A DNA stretch of 64,000 bases, from assembly GCA_016285355.1 (NCBI GenBank), contig JAEEQP010000001.1:62001-126000 (forward strand). Direction: 5' to 3'. Source of the DNA: Bacteroidales bacterium. Lineage in GTDB: Bacteria > Bacteroidota > Bacteroidia > Bacteroidales > F082. A program made the position numbers and the translations under genes. The notes under the pieces were generated by a model. That model was not told where the DNA came from and ran no database searches. It saw only the letters and a list, made by a program, of their open reading frames with translations. Shown here in pieces: positions 9,061 to 16,920 of the stretch; position 1 is the stretch's first letter, and every line of letters begins with the position of its first letter.

Positions 9061-9180
9061 CGGCGGCCTTCGGGTCGCCTTTTTGCGTTTTTGTTGCCGG
9101 TAACTTCGACGGTAAAACAGAAAAGGCAGCCCCGCAAGGAGCCGCCTCTTCACACTCAAAAAACTATATGTACCAAATGA

Positions 9181-11031
9181 TTATCTAACTATCACTTTCT
9201 GAACCAAGCGGTTATCTTCCCATTCGACGGAAATGAAATATATGCCTTTATTGAGATAGCTCAGGTCAAGGCGGGTTTCGGTTCCTTGGGTTTTCCCGCT
9301 TGCAACACATTGTCCGACATGGTCATAGACACGGTAATCGAAAGACGAGACTTCGCTCACAGTAAGGGTCAGTTGACCATGGGTGGGATTGGGATAGACG
9401 GCAAAACCAAATCGATTCTCGTCCACACCTTCCACGTGGTTCATAATAACATGCACGTTGAAATCGACATACTGCCCATCGCTGGTGGCTCGCATTGCCA
9501 CATCTGCCTCAGCTTGGTCTTCCGTCAATCTTTCAAGGATCAGAATTTTGCCAGCCATAGTCGCCGAAAGGGCTTCTTCATTGGAATTGGAAAGCAACGT
9601 ATACTCTATTAACTCGTCAGGGTCGTCGTCATCGGTAGCCACACCATCCAAGTCAATTTGCACTATCTTCGGGAACTCGTCCATAATCACATCCTGCACA
9701 GGATGAACAATATAAGGCGGAAGGTCAATGACAGCGTTGATGATGACATGAACGGTAAAGTCGACATACTGTCCATCACTTGTAGCACGCATGGTGAGGT
9801 TGGCCGTGGCTTGGTTGGCGTTTTGGCGTGTCATGACCAGAATCTTGCCGTTCATCGTGGCGGTCAAGGCACTCGGATTGGAGTTGCTGACAATGCTGTA
9901 AGTGATTTGCTCGTCGGGGTCATCGGGGTCGGTGGCCACACCGTTGAGGTTGACTTGGATGGTCTGCGGATATTCGTTGAAAACCACATCCTGCACAGGG
10001 TTGACAATGTATGGCGGTTGGTCAACGTACGCGTTGATGATGACATGCACGATGAAGTCGACATACTGTCCATCGCTGGTGGCGCGCATGGTGAGGTTGG
10101 CCGTGGCTTGGTTGGCGTTTTGGCGCATCATGACCAGAATCTTGCCGCTCATCGTAGCGGTCAAGGCACTCGGATTGGAGTTGCTGACAATGCTATAGGT
10201 GATTTGCTCGTCCGGGTCATCGGGGTCGGTGGCCACGCCGTTGAGGTTGACTTGGATGGTCTGAGGATATTCGTTGAAAACCACATCCTGCACAGGGTTG
10301 ACGATATAAGGCGGGAGGTCGGGAGCTGCACCGCCGCCGTTGAAGTTGTCCATGCAGAAGTAAGCCGGCGTAATCATATTGTAGCCGCTGCCTCTCGATG
10401 ACGATAGTTCAAAGCTGATGGTGGCCACAGATCCCAAGGGGCTGAGGTCGAACCATTCCCAAGTGTTAAGGACATAGTCTTCTGCGTTGTTTGCAAAGCG
10501 GTAGTCGGCGAGATAGAAATCCAAGGTACCCACAGTCTGTCCGCTGGCATTCTTACCTATTGCTGTCACCTTGAACCAGTCAGGGTCGTTGCCTGTAATT
10601 CCTCCGTAGGGTAGCTCGCCATACCCGCCTTGAAGAATGTCCTGATAAGTCCAAAGATTGTTGGTGACATAGCAGCCTGTGACGGTATGTGATTGTCCAT
10701 CAGCAGCATAAACCTCTGTCTGCACGCCCATGGTATATGCCACGGCATATTGGGTAGAGCCATCGTAGCCACAGCCTGTTGCCGCAGTATACTGGGCATC
10801 CAAACCAGATTGGTTCAAATCCGTGCGGTTAGAGGCCGTAAAGCCGCCCCAATAGCCGTATTGATTAGAATTGGTAAAGAGCCAGCCGCCGCTGGACATC
10901 TCATTCTCGCCTGTAGGAGGCTGCCAGATACCACCGCTACCCAGTGGCACATCTTCGAAAGTGGCCGGTTCTTGCGCGAAGGCCAAGGTCGTCGCGAAAA
11001 GCGAAAGGATAAGTAATAAATTTTTACGCAT
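9181..11031 (-). CDS. T9SS-secreted DUF4465-like surface protein under a B12 riboswitch
   Basis: 616 aa. Signal peptide 1-20 (ends LAFAQ). Residues about 21-231 look like a DUF4465 domain (ATFEDVPL, GGWLFTNSNQYGYWGGF, and a DWFKVTAIG strand). Then three repeats of about 99 residues (starting near 238, 337 and 436), each opening PPYIV.PVQDV and holding a DPDDPDE acidic turn, resembling cadherin-like calcium-binding modules. Residues 535-616 form a type A T9SS sorting domain (YPNPTHGQLTL ... GIYFISV ... KVIVR), so it should be exported and anchored at the cell surface. A cobalamin riboswitch precedes it, so a role in cobamide capture is the natural inference; no binding residues can be named. 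Confidence 0.8.
   Translation of the reverse strand: MRKNLLLILSLFATTLAFAQEPATFEDVPLGSGGIWQPPTGENEMSSGGWLFTNSNQYGYWGGFTASNRTDLNQSGLDAQYTAATGCGYDGSTQYAVAYTMGVQTEVYAADGQSHTVTGCYVTNNLWTYQDILQGGYGELPYGGITGNDPDWFKVTAIGKNASGQTVGTLDFYLADYRFANNAEDYVLNTWEWFDLSPLGSVATISFELSSSRGSGYNMITPAYFCMDNFNGGGAAPDLPPYIVNPVQDVVFNEYPQTIQVNLNGVATDPDDPDEQITYSIVSNSNPSALTATMSGKILVMMRQNANQATANLTMRATSDGQYVDFIVHVIINAYVDQPPYIVNPVQDVVFNEYPQTIQVNLNGVATDPDDPDEQITYSIVSNSNPSALTATMNGKILVMTRQNANQATANLTMRATSDGQYVDFTVHVIINAVIDLPPYIVHPVQDVIMDEFPKIVQIDLDGVATDDDDPDELIEYTLLSNSNEEALSATMAGKILILERLTEDQAEADVAMRATSDGQYVDFNVHVIMNHVEGVDENRFGFAVYPNPTHGQLTLTVSEVSSFDYRVYDHVGQCVASGKTQGTETRLDLSYLNKGIYFISVEWEDNRLVQKVIVR
9430..10320 (-). repeat. Three tandem coding repeats of about 297 bp
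   Basis: Copies 1 and 2 (10320-10024 and 10023-9727) are nearly identical at DNA level, while copy 3 (9726-9430) is clearly diverged. This suggests a recent duplication or gene-conversion event, and such arrays are prone to changing copy number. Confidence 0.75.
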
Positions 11032-11139
11032 AACTTATTGATTATTACGCATTGAACAAATTTTGCAAAACCATCGCAAGCAGTCCTGCTAATTGCCGCG
11101 CTTAGCATCGCCCTTGTTCCCGAAGGCTTGCAATTGAAC

Positions 11140-11285
11140 TCTCTGTTTGGCAGGTCTTCTGACTCACCCGAGCCTGTCGCCTTCCCATACGGAGGAGCCG
11201 TACAGTGGCTTGGTTGACAGACCTTACGCGGGTTTACAGCAGCGGGCACTGTTGCCGATTCGCACGGCATTCCCTTGGCCAAATC
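11140..11285 (-). promoter_or_regulatory. Cobalamin (B12) riboswitch
   Basis: On the - strand the core reads AAGGGAATGCCGTGCGAATC, then GCCCGCTGCTGT, then GGTGAGTCAGAAGACCTGCC, the conserved blocks of cobalamin riboswitches including the B12 box and the closing P1 side. A TATTTTTG -7 box sits just upstream at 11291-11298. The aptamer ends about 110 bp before the ATG of the T9SS protein at 11031. High B12 should lower expression. Confidence 0.92.
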
Positions 11286-11290
11286 GGCTG

Positions 11291-11298
11291 CAAAAATA
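11291..11298 (-). promoter_or_regulatory. -7 box in front of the B12 riboswitch
   Basis: TATTTTTG on the - strand, about 6 bp before the first riboswitch base. Confidence 0.6.
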
Positions 11299-11380
11299 GG
11301 AATAAATACGAACTTTTCCACATACCGCAATCCTTTTCTTTAAAATTCAACTTTTTCCTCCCTGACAACAAACTTTTTTG

Positions 11381-11388
11381 TACTTTTG
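11381..11388 (+). promoter_or_regulatory. -7 box for the large T9SS gene
   Basis: TACTTTTG, 41 bp before the ATG at 11430; preceded by a T-rich stretch. Confidence 0.6.
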
Positions 11389-11429
11389 CGCTTTCAAAAA
11401 AACAACCTGAAAATCATAATCATCAGAAA

Positions 11430-12836
11430 ATGAAAAAAATAACAATTTTCAAACACAACCTCATGCGGGCAACCATGACGCTCGCGCTCATCGTGACCTG
11501 CGCAATGGCGTGGGCAGAGACTGTAGAGACCTACTACATCGACGAGAACGGCACACGCCACGACGTGACCGCCACCGTGCTCACAGGTACAGGTGTTCTC
11601 ACAGCAAACCAGTGGTACGTCATCAACAGCGATGTCAACATTGAAAACTCAAGCGATCAAATCTATTGCAATGGCAACATCAACCTCATCCTCGCCGACG
11701 GCAAGACCTTCACCATTTCCAGTAGCAATACCAACGGAATTATTGACAGTGATGGTAATACTGCTACTCTGAGCATCTACGGCCAAGAAAACGGCACCGG
11801 CACGCTCAATGTCACCGCCACCGGCTCTTCTGGCAATGCCATTTACGCATATTCCGGCGTTAACATCGTAGGATGCAATGTCACCGCCATCTCAAATGGC
11901 GCCACTGGAATATCTACATTAGGCAACATTACCATCAGTGGCGGACAGGTCAGCGCCACCGGAGGCAGCGACAAATACGGCCTCAAATCTTCTGGAACCA
12001 TCACCCTCGGCTGGCGCAAGACCACCGATCACGTCTATGCCAGCAGTTATTATAATAATAGCACCGTCAAGGTGAAGGACGGCCTGGCCTTCACCGACGG
12101 CACGACGACCTACAGCGGCACGCTCAATAGTAGCCAGATTAGTGCCATCGCCGGCAAGACCCTCACGCCCGACATCTCACTCCACTTCGCGCATGAAGGC
12201 GACACCTACACCATCAGCACCGCCACGGGCTGGGGCTACTTCTGCGACTCCATCGACAACAAACCCCAAAACTACTTCAGCGGCAAGACCGTCTATCTTG
12301 CCAATGACATCGAGGGCTCCCGCATTGCGGGCAGCGGCGCAGGCGACAACCTCGCGGCGAGCGACCGTCCCTTCTGCGGCACCTTCGACGGACAAGGCAA
12401 CACGCTCACTTTCAACTACGGCAGTAGCGGCAGTCCCGCCGATGAGAACAACCTCGCCCCCTTCCGCTACGTCAACAACGCCACCATCCGGCACCTGCAC
12501 GTAGCCGGCACCATCTACACCAAGCAAAAGCACACTGGCGGCATCGTCGGTCAGGCTTACGGCACGACCAACATCACCGACTGCCGCTCATCGGTCAACA
12601 TCATTAGCAGCGTCACCAACAATGACCATAACGATGGTACCCACGGCGGCATCATGTCCTGCTCGTGGAAGAACAGCACCACCAACATCGAGGGTTGCCT
12701 CTTCGACGGCAGCATCCAGAGCGCCGGGAACAACGCCACCAGCCAATGCGGCGGCTTCGTGGGCTGGAAAAACGCCACCATCAATGTCACCAACAGCCTG
12801 CTCACCGCCGACCTGAGCACCATCATCGATCCGTAG
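11430..12836 (+). CDS. T9SS repeat protein, N-terminal fragment
   Basis: 468 codons from the ATG to an early TAG. It carries the signal peptide and the first beta-helix-like and GLUG-like repeats. It ends in DLSTIIDP, just where homologous segments would continue into a VRNGNANTITNCYYT strand; that strand is found in the next frame. Confidence 0.65.
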   Translation: MKKITIFKHNLMRATMTLALIVTCAMAWAETVETYYIDENGTRHDVTATVLTGTGVLTANQWYVINSDVNIENSSDQIYCNGNINLILADGKTFTISSSNTNGIIDSDGNTATLSIYGQENGTGTLNVTATGSSGNAIYAYSGVNIVGCNVTAISNGATGISTLGNITISGGQVSATGGSDKYGLKSSGTITLGWRKTTDHVYASSYYNNSTVKVKDGLAFTDGTTTYSGTLNSSQISAIAGKTLTPDISLHFAHEGDTYTISTATGWGYFCDSIDNKPQNYFSGKTVYLANDIEGSRIAGSGAGDNLAASDRPFCGTFDGQGNTLTFNYGSSGSPADENNLAPFRYVNNATIRHLHVAGTIYTKQKHTGGIVGQAYGTTNITDCRSSVNIISSVTNNDHNDGTHGGIMSCSWKNSTTNIEGCLFDGSIQSAGNNATSQCGGFVGWKNATINVTNSLLTADLSTIIDP

Positions 12837-14821
12837 GCCTGCAATATCCCAGCGCTACCTTCGTCCGCAACGGCAACGCAAACACCATCACCAACTGCTA
12901 CTACACCCGCGCCCTCGGCACCGCGCAGGGCACGAAGGTGTACAGCATCACGACGGACGAGAACGTCACCGTGGGTTTCAGCGGTACGCCAACCGAGTAC
13001 GAAACATCCGGCATCACCGCCTATAAAGATGAAAACGAAACGCAACTGCCCGGCCTGAAATACGGCGATGTGCTCTACGCTGGCAACGGCGACGAGGTGA
13101 GCCTCACGCTTGGCAACACTCCGCCTGAAGGCTTCGGCTTTAACGGTTACACTACCACTGGCGGCACGCTCACTGGCACGGACAATCCCTACACCCTCAC
13201 CATGCCCGATGCGGACGTGGAGATAGGCGCAACGTATGAATTCCTGCCCAATGCCATCCTCTACTTGGACATGAACGGCCAGCAACACTACTGCGTGGAA
13301 TACACCACCCTTGACGGCAGCGAAAACGACTACACCCTCACCGCAGGCTGGTACGTGGCCGACGGCACCATCAACTTTGCCGGCAAAATCACTGTTCAAG
13401 GCAACGTTCATCTCATCCTCAAGGACGGCGCCGTGGTGAATGTAGACACGGAGAGCGACTATGGCATCGGTGTCGGTGCTAATGAAAACTACTCCCTCAG
13501 CATCTACGCACAGAGCACGGGCGCGAACAAGGGACAACTCCATGTGTACGGCTCGAAATGTGGCATCTATGCAATAAAATCTGCCTCTGTGAATATCAAC
13601 GGCGGCCAAGTAACGGCCACGGGTGGCACCGATTATGGCATTGCCATAAATTCTGCCTCTGTGAATATCAACGACGGCCAAGTAACGGCCACGGGTGGCA
13701 CCTACGGCATCTATGCTTACATCGGCAGCGTCACCATCAACGGCGGCCAAGTGACAGCCACAGGGAATAAGGACGGCATCCGTGCCGCTAGTAATGGTGT
13801 TGTAACCATCAACGGCGGCCAAGTGACAGCCACAGGGAATATCAACGGCATCCATGCCTATAGTAATGTAACCATCAACGGCGGCCAAGTGACAGCCACG
13901 GGTGACACCTACGGCATCTTTGCTTACAGCGGCAGCGTCACTCTCGGCTGGACCAACGCCACCGATTTCATCCGTGCAAGCAAATATAAAGTTGGAACAA
14001 ACGGCAGCATCAGCATCGCCAGCGGCAAGACCTTCATCACCGAGGACGATGCCACCTACAGCAGCGGCACACTCAACAGCGAGCAACTTGCAGCCCTCGC
14101 CGGCAAGACGCTGTATCCAGAGGGCGTTATCTTTAAGGAGGTCGCCGGCTACGGCGAAGGCAGTGACGGCTGGGTGTTCATCGCCTCGCCTTTGGCGGGA
14201 AGCATTGCGCCTACGAATGTCCACAACCTTGTAGCCACCCCCGCCGAGGACTTCGACCTCTACTATTTCGACCAGACTGGCGGAAACAACGGCAAGGAAT
14301 GGAAGAACTGGAAACCAAGCACATCGAACATCCCTAATGACGACCCCAATTTCAACCTCGTCAACGGCCAAGGCTACCTCTATGCCACCAAATACACGAA
14401 AAAGTTGGCGTTTGGCGGCACGTTCATCACAAGCAATGAGCCTGTAGAAGTGCCGCTCGACTACGATGCTGACCAGCCCCTCGCTGGCTGGAACTTGGTG
14501 GGCAATCCGTTCACCGTGGAGGCTACAATGACAGACGGGGATAATAATCCGGTTTCATACTATGTCATCAGCGGACAGACTGTGGCGCCTTACGAGGGCA
14601 CTGAAACCACCATCGAGCCTTTCACCGGCGTAATGGTGAAGGCCGAAGGAACCGGGGAATCCGTTTACTTCACCAAGGCAAGTTCCAACGCAGCCCCGCA
14701 ACCCAACAACGGCAGCCTGCAATCGCCCTCACCCAGGTCCCTGAACCTGTCGAAGGGCCGACTCGCAATCAAACCGGCGTTTCGACAAGCTCAACGACCT
14801 TGCTGGACAACGCCATCGTGA
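12665..14821 (+). CDS. T9SS repeat protein, central fragment
   Basis: Only the part after about 12838 is the authentic frame (LQYPSATFVRNGNANTITNC onward); the first ~58 codons are a shadow of the N-terminal fragment. It holds the TINGGQVTATG array and the AGWNLVGNPF region and ends in a spurious 23-codon tail after the second frameshift at about 14731. Confidence 0.6.
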   Translation: MEEQHHQHRGLPLRRQHPERREQRHQPMRRLRGLEKRHHQCHQQPAHRRPEHHHRSVGLQYPSATFVRNGNANTITNCYYTRALGTAQGTKVYSITTDENVTVGFSGTPTEYETSGITAYKDENETQLPGLKYGDVLYAGNGDEVSLTLGNTPPEGFGFNGYTTTGGTLTGTDNPYTLTMPDADVEIGATYEFLPNAILYLDMNGQQHYCVEYTTLDGSENDYTLTAGWYVADGTINFAGKITVQGNVHLILKDGAVVNVDTESDYGIGVGANENYSLSIYAQSTGANKGQLHVYGSKCGIYAIKSASVNINGGQVTATGGTDYGIAINSASVNINDGQVTATGGTYGIYAYIGSVTINGGQVTATGNKDGIRAASNGVVTINGGQVTATGNINGIHAYSNVTINGGQVTATGDTYGIFAYSGSVTLGWTNATDFIRASKYKVGTNGSISIASGKTFITEDDATYSSGTLNSEQLAALAGKTLYPEGVIFKEVAGYGEGSDGWVFIASPLAGSIAPTNVHNLVATPAEDFDLYYFDQTGGNNGKEWKNWKPSTSNIPNDDPNFNLVNGQGYLYATKYTKKLAFGGTFITSNEPVEVPLDYDADQPLAGWNLVGNPFTVEATMTDGDNNPVSYYVISGQTVAPYEGTETTIEPFTGVMVKAEGTGESVYFTKASSNAAPQPNNGSLQSPSPRSLNLSKGRLAIKPAFRQAQRPCWTTPS
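13590..13920 (+). repeat. Tandem coding repeat encoding TINGGQVTATG units
   Basis: Six copies of a 33-bp core (AACGGCGGCCAAGTGACAGC with small variants) spaced 60-72 bp apart. Such arrays commonly expand and contract and are hard to assemble. Confidence 0.75.
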
Positions 14822-15429
14822 GCTTCAACGAGGGTAGCCAGTTGGGCAAGTTCTACTTCGGCGAACAGAACGGCAATATCTATATCCCGCAAGGCGCAGA
14901 GGAATACGCCATCGCCTACAGCGACGGCTACGGTGAGATGCCGGTCAACTTCCGTGCGAACGAAAACGGACAATACACCATTTCGGTCAACCCCGAAGGC
15001 GTAGAGATGAGCTATTTGCACCTGATTGATAATATGACGGGTGCGGATGTTGACCTGCTTTCGGCTCCTGAGCCTGTCGAAGGACCGAATGCAACACAGA
15101 CTGGCACTTCGACAGGCTCAGTGGCCAGTTACACCTTCACGGCAAGGACGACGGACTATGAGAGCCGCTTCAAGCTGGTGTTTGTAGCCAACGACGCTTC
15201 GACAGGCTCAGCGTCCGATGCGACCTTCGCTTTCATGAACAACGGCAACTGGATCATCGCTAACGATGGTGATGCCACCCTGCAAGTGATTGACCTCAAT
15301 GGCCGCATCCTGAGCAGCGAAAGCATCCATGGCAGCGTCAGCAAGAGCATCCATGCTGCGGCTGGAGTTTATATGCTCAGGCTTATTAATGGAGATGAGG
15401 TTAGGACGCAGAAGATCGTCGTGAGATGA
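14731..15429 (+). CDS. T9SS repeat protein, C-terminal fragment with sorting domain
   Basis: Open frame from the second frameshift to the stop. The end (ATLQVIDLNGRIL, then AAGVYMLRLINGDEVRTQKIVVR region) is a type A T9SS C-terminal signal, so the broken gene once encoded a secreted, surface-attached protein. There is no proper start codon of its own; a TTG at 14800 is the first usable one. Confidence 0.65.
   Translation, partial: TQVPEPVEGPTRNQTGVSTSSTTLLDNAIVSFNEGSQLGKFYFGEQNGNIYIPQGAEEYAIAYSDGYGEMPVNFRANENGQYTISVNPEGVEMSYLHLIDNMTGADVDLLSAPEPVEGPNATQTGTSTGSVASYTFTARTTDYESRFKLVFVANDASTGSASDATFAFMNNGNWIIANDGDATLQVIDLNGRILSSESIHGSVSKSIHAAAGVYMLRLINGDEVRTQKIVVR
14736..15215. repeat. Copies of the CTTCGACAGGCTCAGGGACC repeat family inside the T9SS gene
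   Basis: Five partial copies: 14736-14759 (reads VPEPVEGP), about 14779-14799, 15061-15086 (PEPVEGP), 15107-15125 (STGSVAS) and 15196-15215 (ASTGSAS). All are read through in frame. Other copies in this window are at 49898-49920 (frdA) and 54141-54165 (leader of the EamA gene). Confidence 0.8.
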
Positions 15430-15470
15430 TAGAGGTTCCCCTTCGGGGAATGGCGGGTTTGCCCGCGAGT

Positions 15471-15504
15471 AAAAAAGTCGGCATACGCAAGTTGCCGACT
15501 TTTT
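15471..15504 (+). terminator. Terminator after the T9SS gene
   Basis: AAAAAGTCGGC/GCCGACTTTTT stem followed by T-rich sequence, 42 bp after the stop codon. Confidence 0.75.
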
Positions 15505-15507
15505 CCG

Positions 15508-15515
15508 TATTTTTG
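15508..15515 (+). promoter_or_regulatory. -7 box directly after a terminator
   Basis: TATTTTTG in the block CCGTATTTTTGCGCCC. The same block opens the composite repeats at 8.8 and 16.2 kb, so it may be a mobile promoter-like piece. Confidence 0.45.
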
Positions 15516-15573
15516 CGCCCTCAAAAAAGACAACAAATTATGAATTAATGCTCTGCTTTTCAGAAAATCTATT

Positions 15574-15581
15574 TAACTTTG
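15574..15581 (+). promoter_or_regulatory. -7 box of the relE-type pair
   Basis: TAACTTTG, 24 bp before the antitoxin ATG at 15605. Confidence 0.6.
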
Positions 15582-15604
15582 CAGCGAAATCCTAATACAA
15601 TGCC

Positions 15605-15829
15605 ATGACTGCTATTACAATACATATTCCCAACCATGAAATCGGCTTCTTCAAGAAGATGATTTCAAAAATGGGCTGGACCTACAGCGAGGCTGATGTG
15701 GTTCGCACGGCTCCAACTGCCAAGGAAAAGACGCTTGCCAAGATTGACCACGCCTTCGGACAACTCCGCCAAATGCAGGAAGGGACACTCGAAGGCATTG
15801 CCGCGGAGGACCTGCTCAATGAATTGTAG
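15605..15829 (+). CDS. Antitoxin of a RelE/ParE-type pair
   Basis: 74 aa. The start (MTAITIHIPNHEIGFFKKMI) resembles a short DNA-binding strand-helix unit, and the C-terminal half (GQLRQMQEGTLEGIAAEDLLNEL) is the likely toxin-binding tail. No confident family name. The stop codon overlaps the toxin start by 11 bp and a -7 box lies just upstream, so it is the first gene of a two-gene addiction-type operon. Confidence 0.75.
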   Translation: MTAITIHIPNHEIGFFKKMISKMGWTYSEADVVRTAPTAKEKTLAKIDHAFGQLRQMQEGTLEGIAAEDLLNEL

Positions 15830-16160
15830 GATTACAGCCACGCCCGACTTTGCCCATGAGTTGAAAAAACTCGCAAAGCGTTACCCTTCGATGAAGAACG
15901 ACTATGCCATCTTTCTCGACGAACTATGCCAGAACCCAATGATGGGCACAGAACTAGGCAAGCACTTGAGAAAAGTCCGTTTCCCCATCACCTCAAAAGC
16001 CAAAGGCAAAAGTGGTGGTGCAAGAGTCATCACCCACACTATCCTCATACAGACCGATGGCGGAAATGTGACGCTCGTTACCATATATGACAAATCTGAG
16101 CGGGAAAGCATCACCGACAAAGAACTCCGCCAATTGATGAAGAAAAACGGATTGCTGTAA
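15819..16160 (+). CDS. RelE/ParE-superfamily toxin
   Basis: 113 aa. A FAHELKKLAKRYPSM helix is followed by a basic segment SKAKGKSGGARVITHTIL and LVTIYDKSERESI, the typical layout of RelE-fold mRNA interferases. It is a clear paralogue of the toxin at 51652-51999 (both have SK.KGKSGGARV and TIYDKSE), although the two antitoxins do not look alike. The start at 15819 is set by overlap with the antitoxin and the DFAHELKK alignment. Confidence 0.82.
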   Translation: MNCRITATPDFAHELKKLAKRYPSMKNDYAIFLDELCQNPMMGTELGKHLRKVRFPITSKAKGKSGGARVITHTILIQTDGGNVTLVTIYDKSERESITDKELRQLMKKNGLL

Positions 16161-16179
16161 TCCCCCATAAACCATTTTT

Positions 16180-16655
16180 TCCGTACTCTTGCGCCCATAA
16201 TAAAAGCCTCGACTTGCGGAGGTTCTGGATTGACTACGTCGAAATGCTCTGCATTCAGCGAAGCTAATCTTCGATTTGCTTCGTTCCTCGCAATGACGCG
16301 AAGCGGCAGTGGGAGCAAAGCCCAGTGTGGAATCCCTCCTGCCACCCCTTAGGGGGACGCGCGAAGCGGCAGTGGGAGCAAAGCCCCGTAGGGGCGCAGG
16401 ACATTAAGCAGGCGGTGAAGCACAGCGGAACCCCTGCGACACACGACGCAGCCATAGATCCCAGCCATCGCTCAGGCCAGTGCAGGGATGACATGGCTGC
16501 CGCAAAGCCCTGAAAGGGCGACCCGACCACAACCCGATGCAAGCGCAGCGCAGCTTCGGGCAGCACCCCGGTAGGCTTCCCGTCGGCGAGCCGGTTGGCG
16601 AGCCGACCTGACAAAAAACAAGTTTTGTAAGTTTTGCAGGTTTTGTGAGAAAAAG
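16180..16655. repeat. Composite intergenic repeat, copy 2, with nested insertions
   Basis: No gene is visible from 16161 to 16720. It shares with 8770-9060, in the same order, the blocks TTTTTTCCGTACTCTTGCGC, AAAAGCCTCGACTTG, GAGGTTCTGGATTG, CGATGCAAGCGCAGCGCAGC, GCTTCGGGCAGCACCCCGG, CTTCCCGTCGGCGAGCCG and AGGTTTTGTGAGAAAAA. It is longer because other repeats have entered it, including a CATAG hairpin at 16448-16500. Confidence 0.75.
16448..16500. repeat. CATAG-family hairpin (intergenic copy)
   Basis: Arms GCAGCCAT-ag-ATCCC and GGGAT-gac-ATGGCTGC. The same asymmetric design (CAT-AG-ATTCC against GGAAT-GAC-ATG) is found inside prmC at 53703-53757 and inside the EamA gene at 54594-54656. Confidence 0.75.
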
Positions 16656-16705
16656 AACATTTCAATAATTCTTTCCCAATTCGGATTTCGGATGGGAAAA
16701 AACAC

Positions 16706-16713
16706 TACTTTTG
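16706..16713 (+). promoter_or_regulatory. -7 box in front of the second B12 riboswitch
   Basis: TACTTTTG about 12 bp before the riboswitch. Confidence 0.6.
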
Positions 16714-16723
16714 CCGCCGATTT

Positions 16724-16886
16724 GTGGTGTCCTTCACGGACTCAATAGGGAATCGGGTGAAAATCCCGGACAGTTCCCGCTGCTGTGATGGTTGCAACGC
16801 TTGCCATGAATGTCACTGAAAGCCTTGTCTTTCGGGAAGACGGCAAGAAAAGACCTCAGTCAGAAGACCTGCCTCAAGTCGCGAAA
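16724..16886 (+). promoter_or_regulatory. Cobalamin (B12) riboswitch
   Basis: Conserved blocks in order: AATAGGGAATCGGGTGAAAA, CAGTTCCCGCTGCTGTGA, and GTCAGAAGACCTGCC. It lies about 35 bp upstream of the acyl-CoA transferase ATG, so B12 should repress that gene. The short distance favours control of translation start, though early termination is not excluded. Confidence 0.93.
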
Positions 16887-16920
16887 CAAAGCTTCCGGGA
16901 ATTGGAGTTATTAGTTAATT

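Larger units (their letters stand above)
11430..15429 (+). pseudogene. Large T9SS-secreted repeat protein broken by two frameshifts
   Basis: One gene in three frames. It has a signal peptide (MTLALIVTCAMAWA), beta-helix-like regions rich in short Gly/Asn/Thr repeats, GLUG-like segments (GGIVGQAYGTTNITDC), six copies of a TINGGQVTATG unit at 13590-13920, a carbohydrate-binding-like region (GWVFIASPLAGS, AGWNLVGNPFTVEA), and a T9SS sorting domain at the end (GVYMLRLINGDEVRTQKIVVR region). The frame changes near 12825-12840 and near 14731. At the second, restoring one A in CTGCAATCGCC gives the expected reading GSLQIALTQV. The gene may be a real pseudogene or carry sequencing errors. If intact it would encode a surface adhesin of about 1330 aa. 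Confidence 0.75.

Noticed and set aside
8554..9159. Several overlapping open frames on both strands around 8.6-9.1 kb
   Set aside because: They follow the composite repeat, which is also found at 16.2-16.6 kb, and their products are Arg/Pro/Gly-rich without homology.
13590..13920. CRISPR-like array from regularly spaced repeats
   Set aside because: The repeats are translated TINGGQVTATG units in a protein gene, the spacers are similar to each other, and no cas genes are present.
12557..14371. 604-codon open frame on the - strand inside the large T9SS gene
   Set aside because: It is antisense to strong repeat-protein coding sequence and consists of valine/alanine-rich repeats mirroring the + strand TINGGQVTATG units; it has no family likeness.
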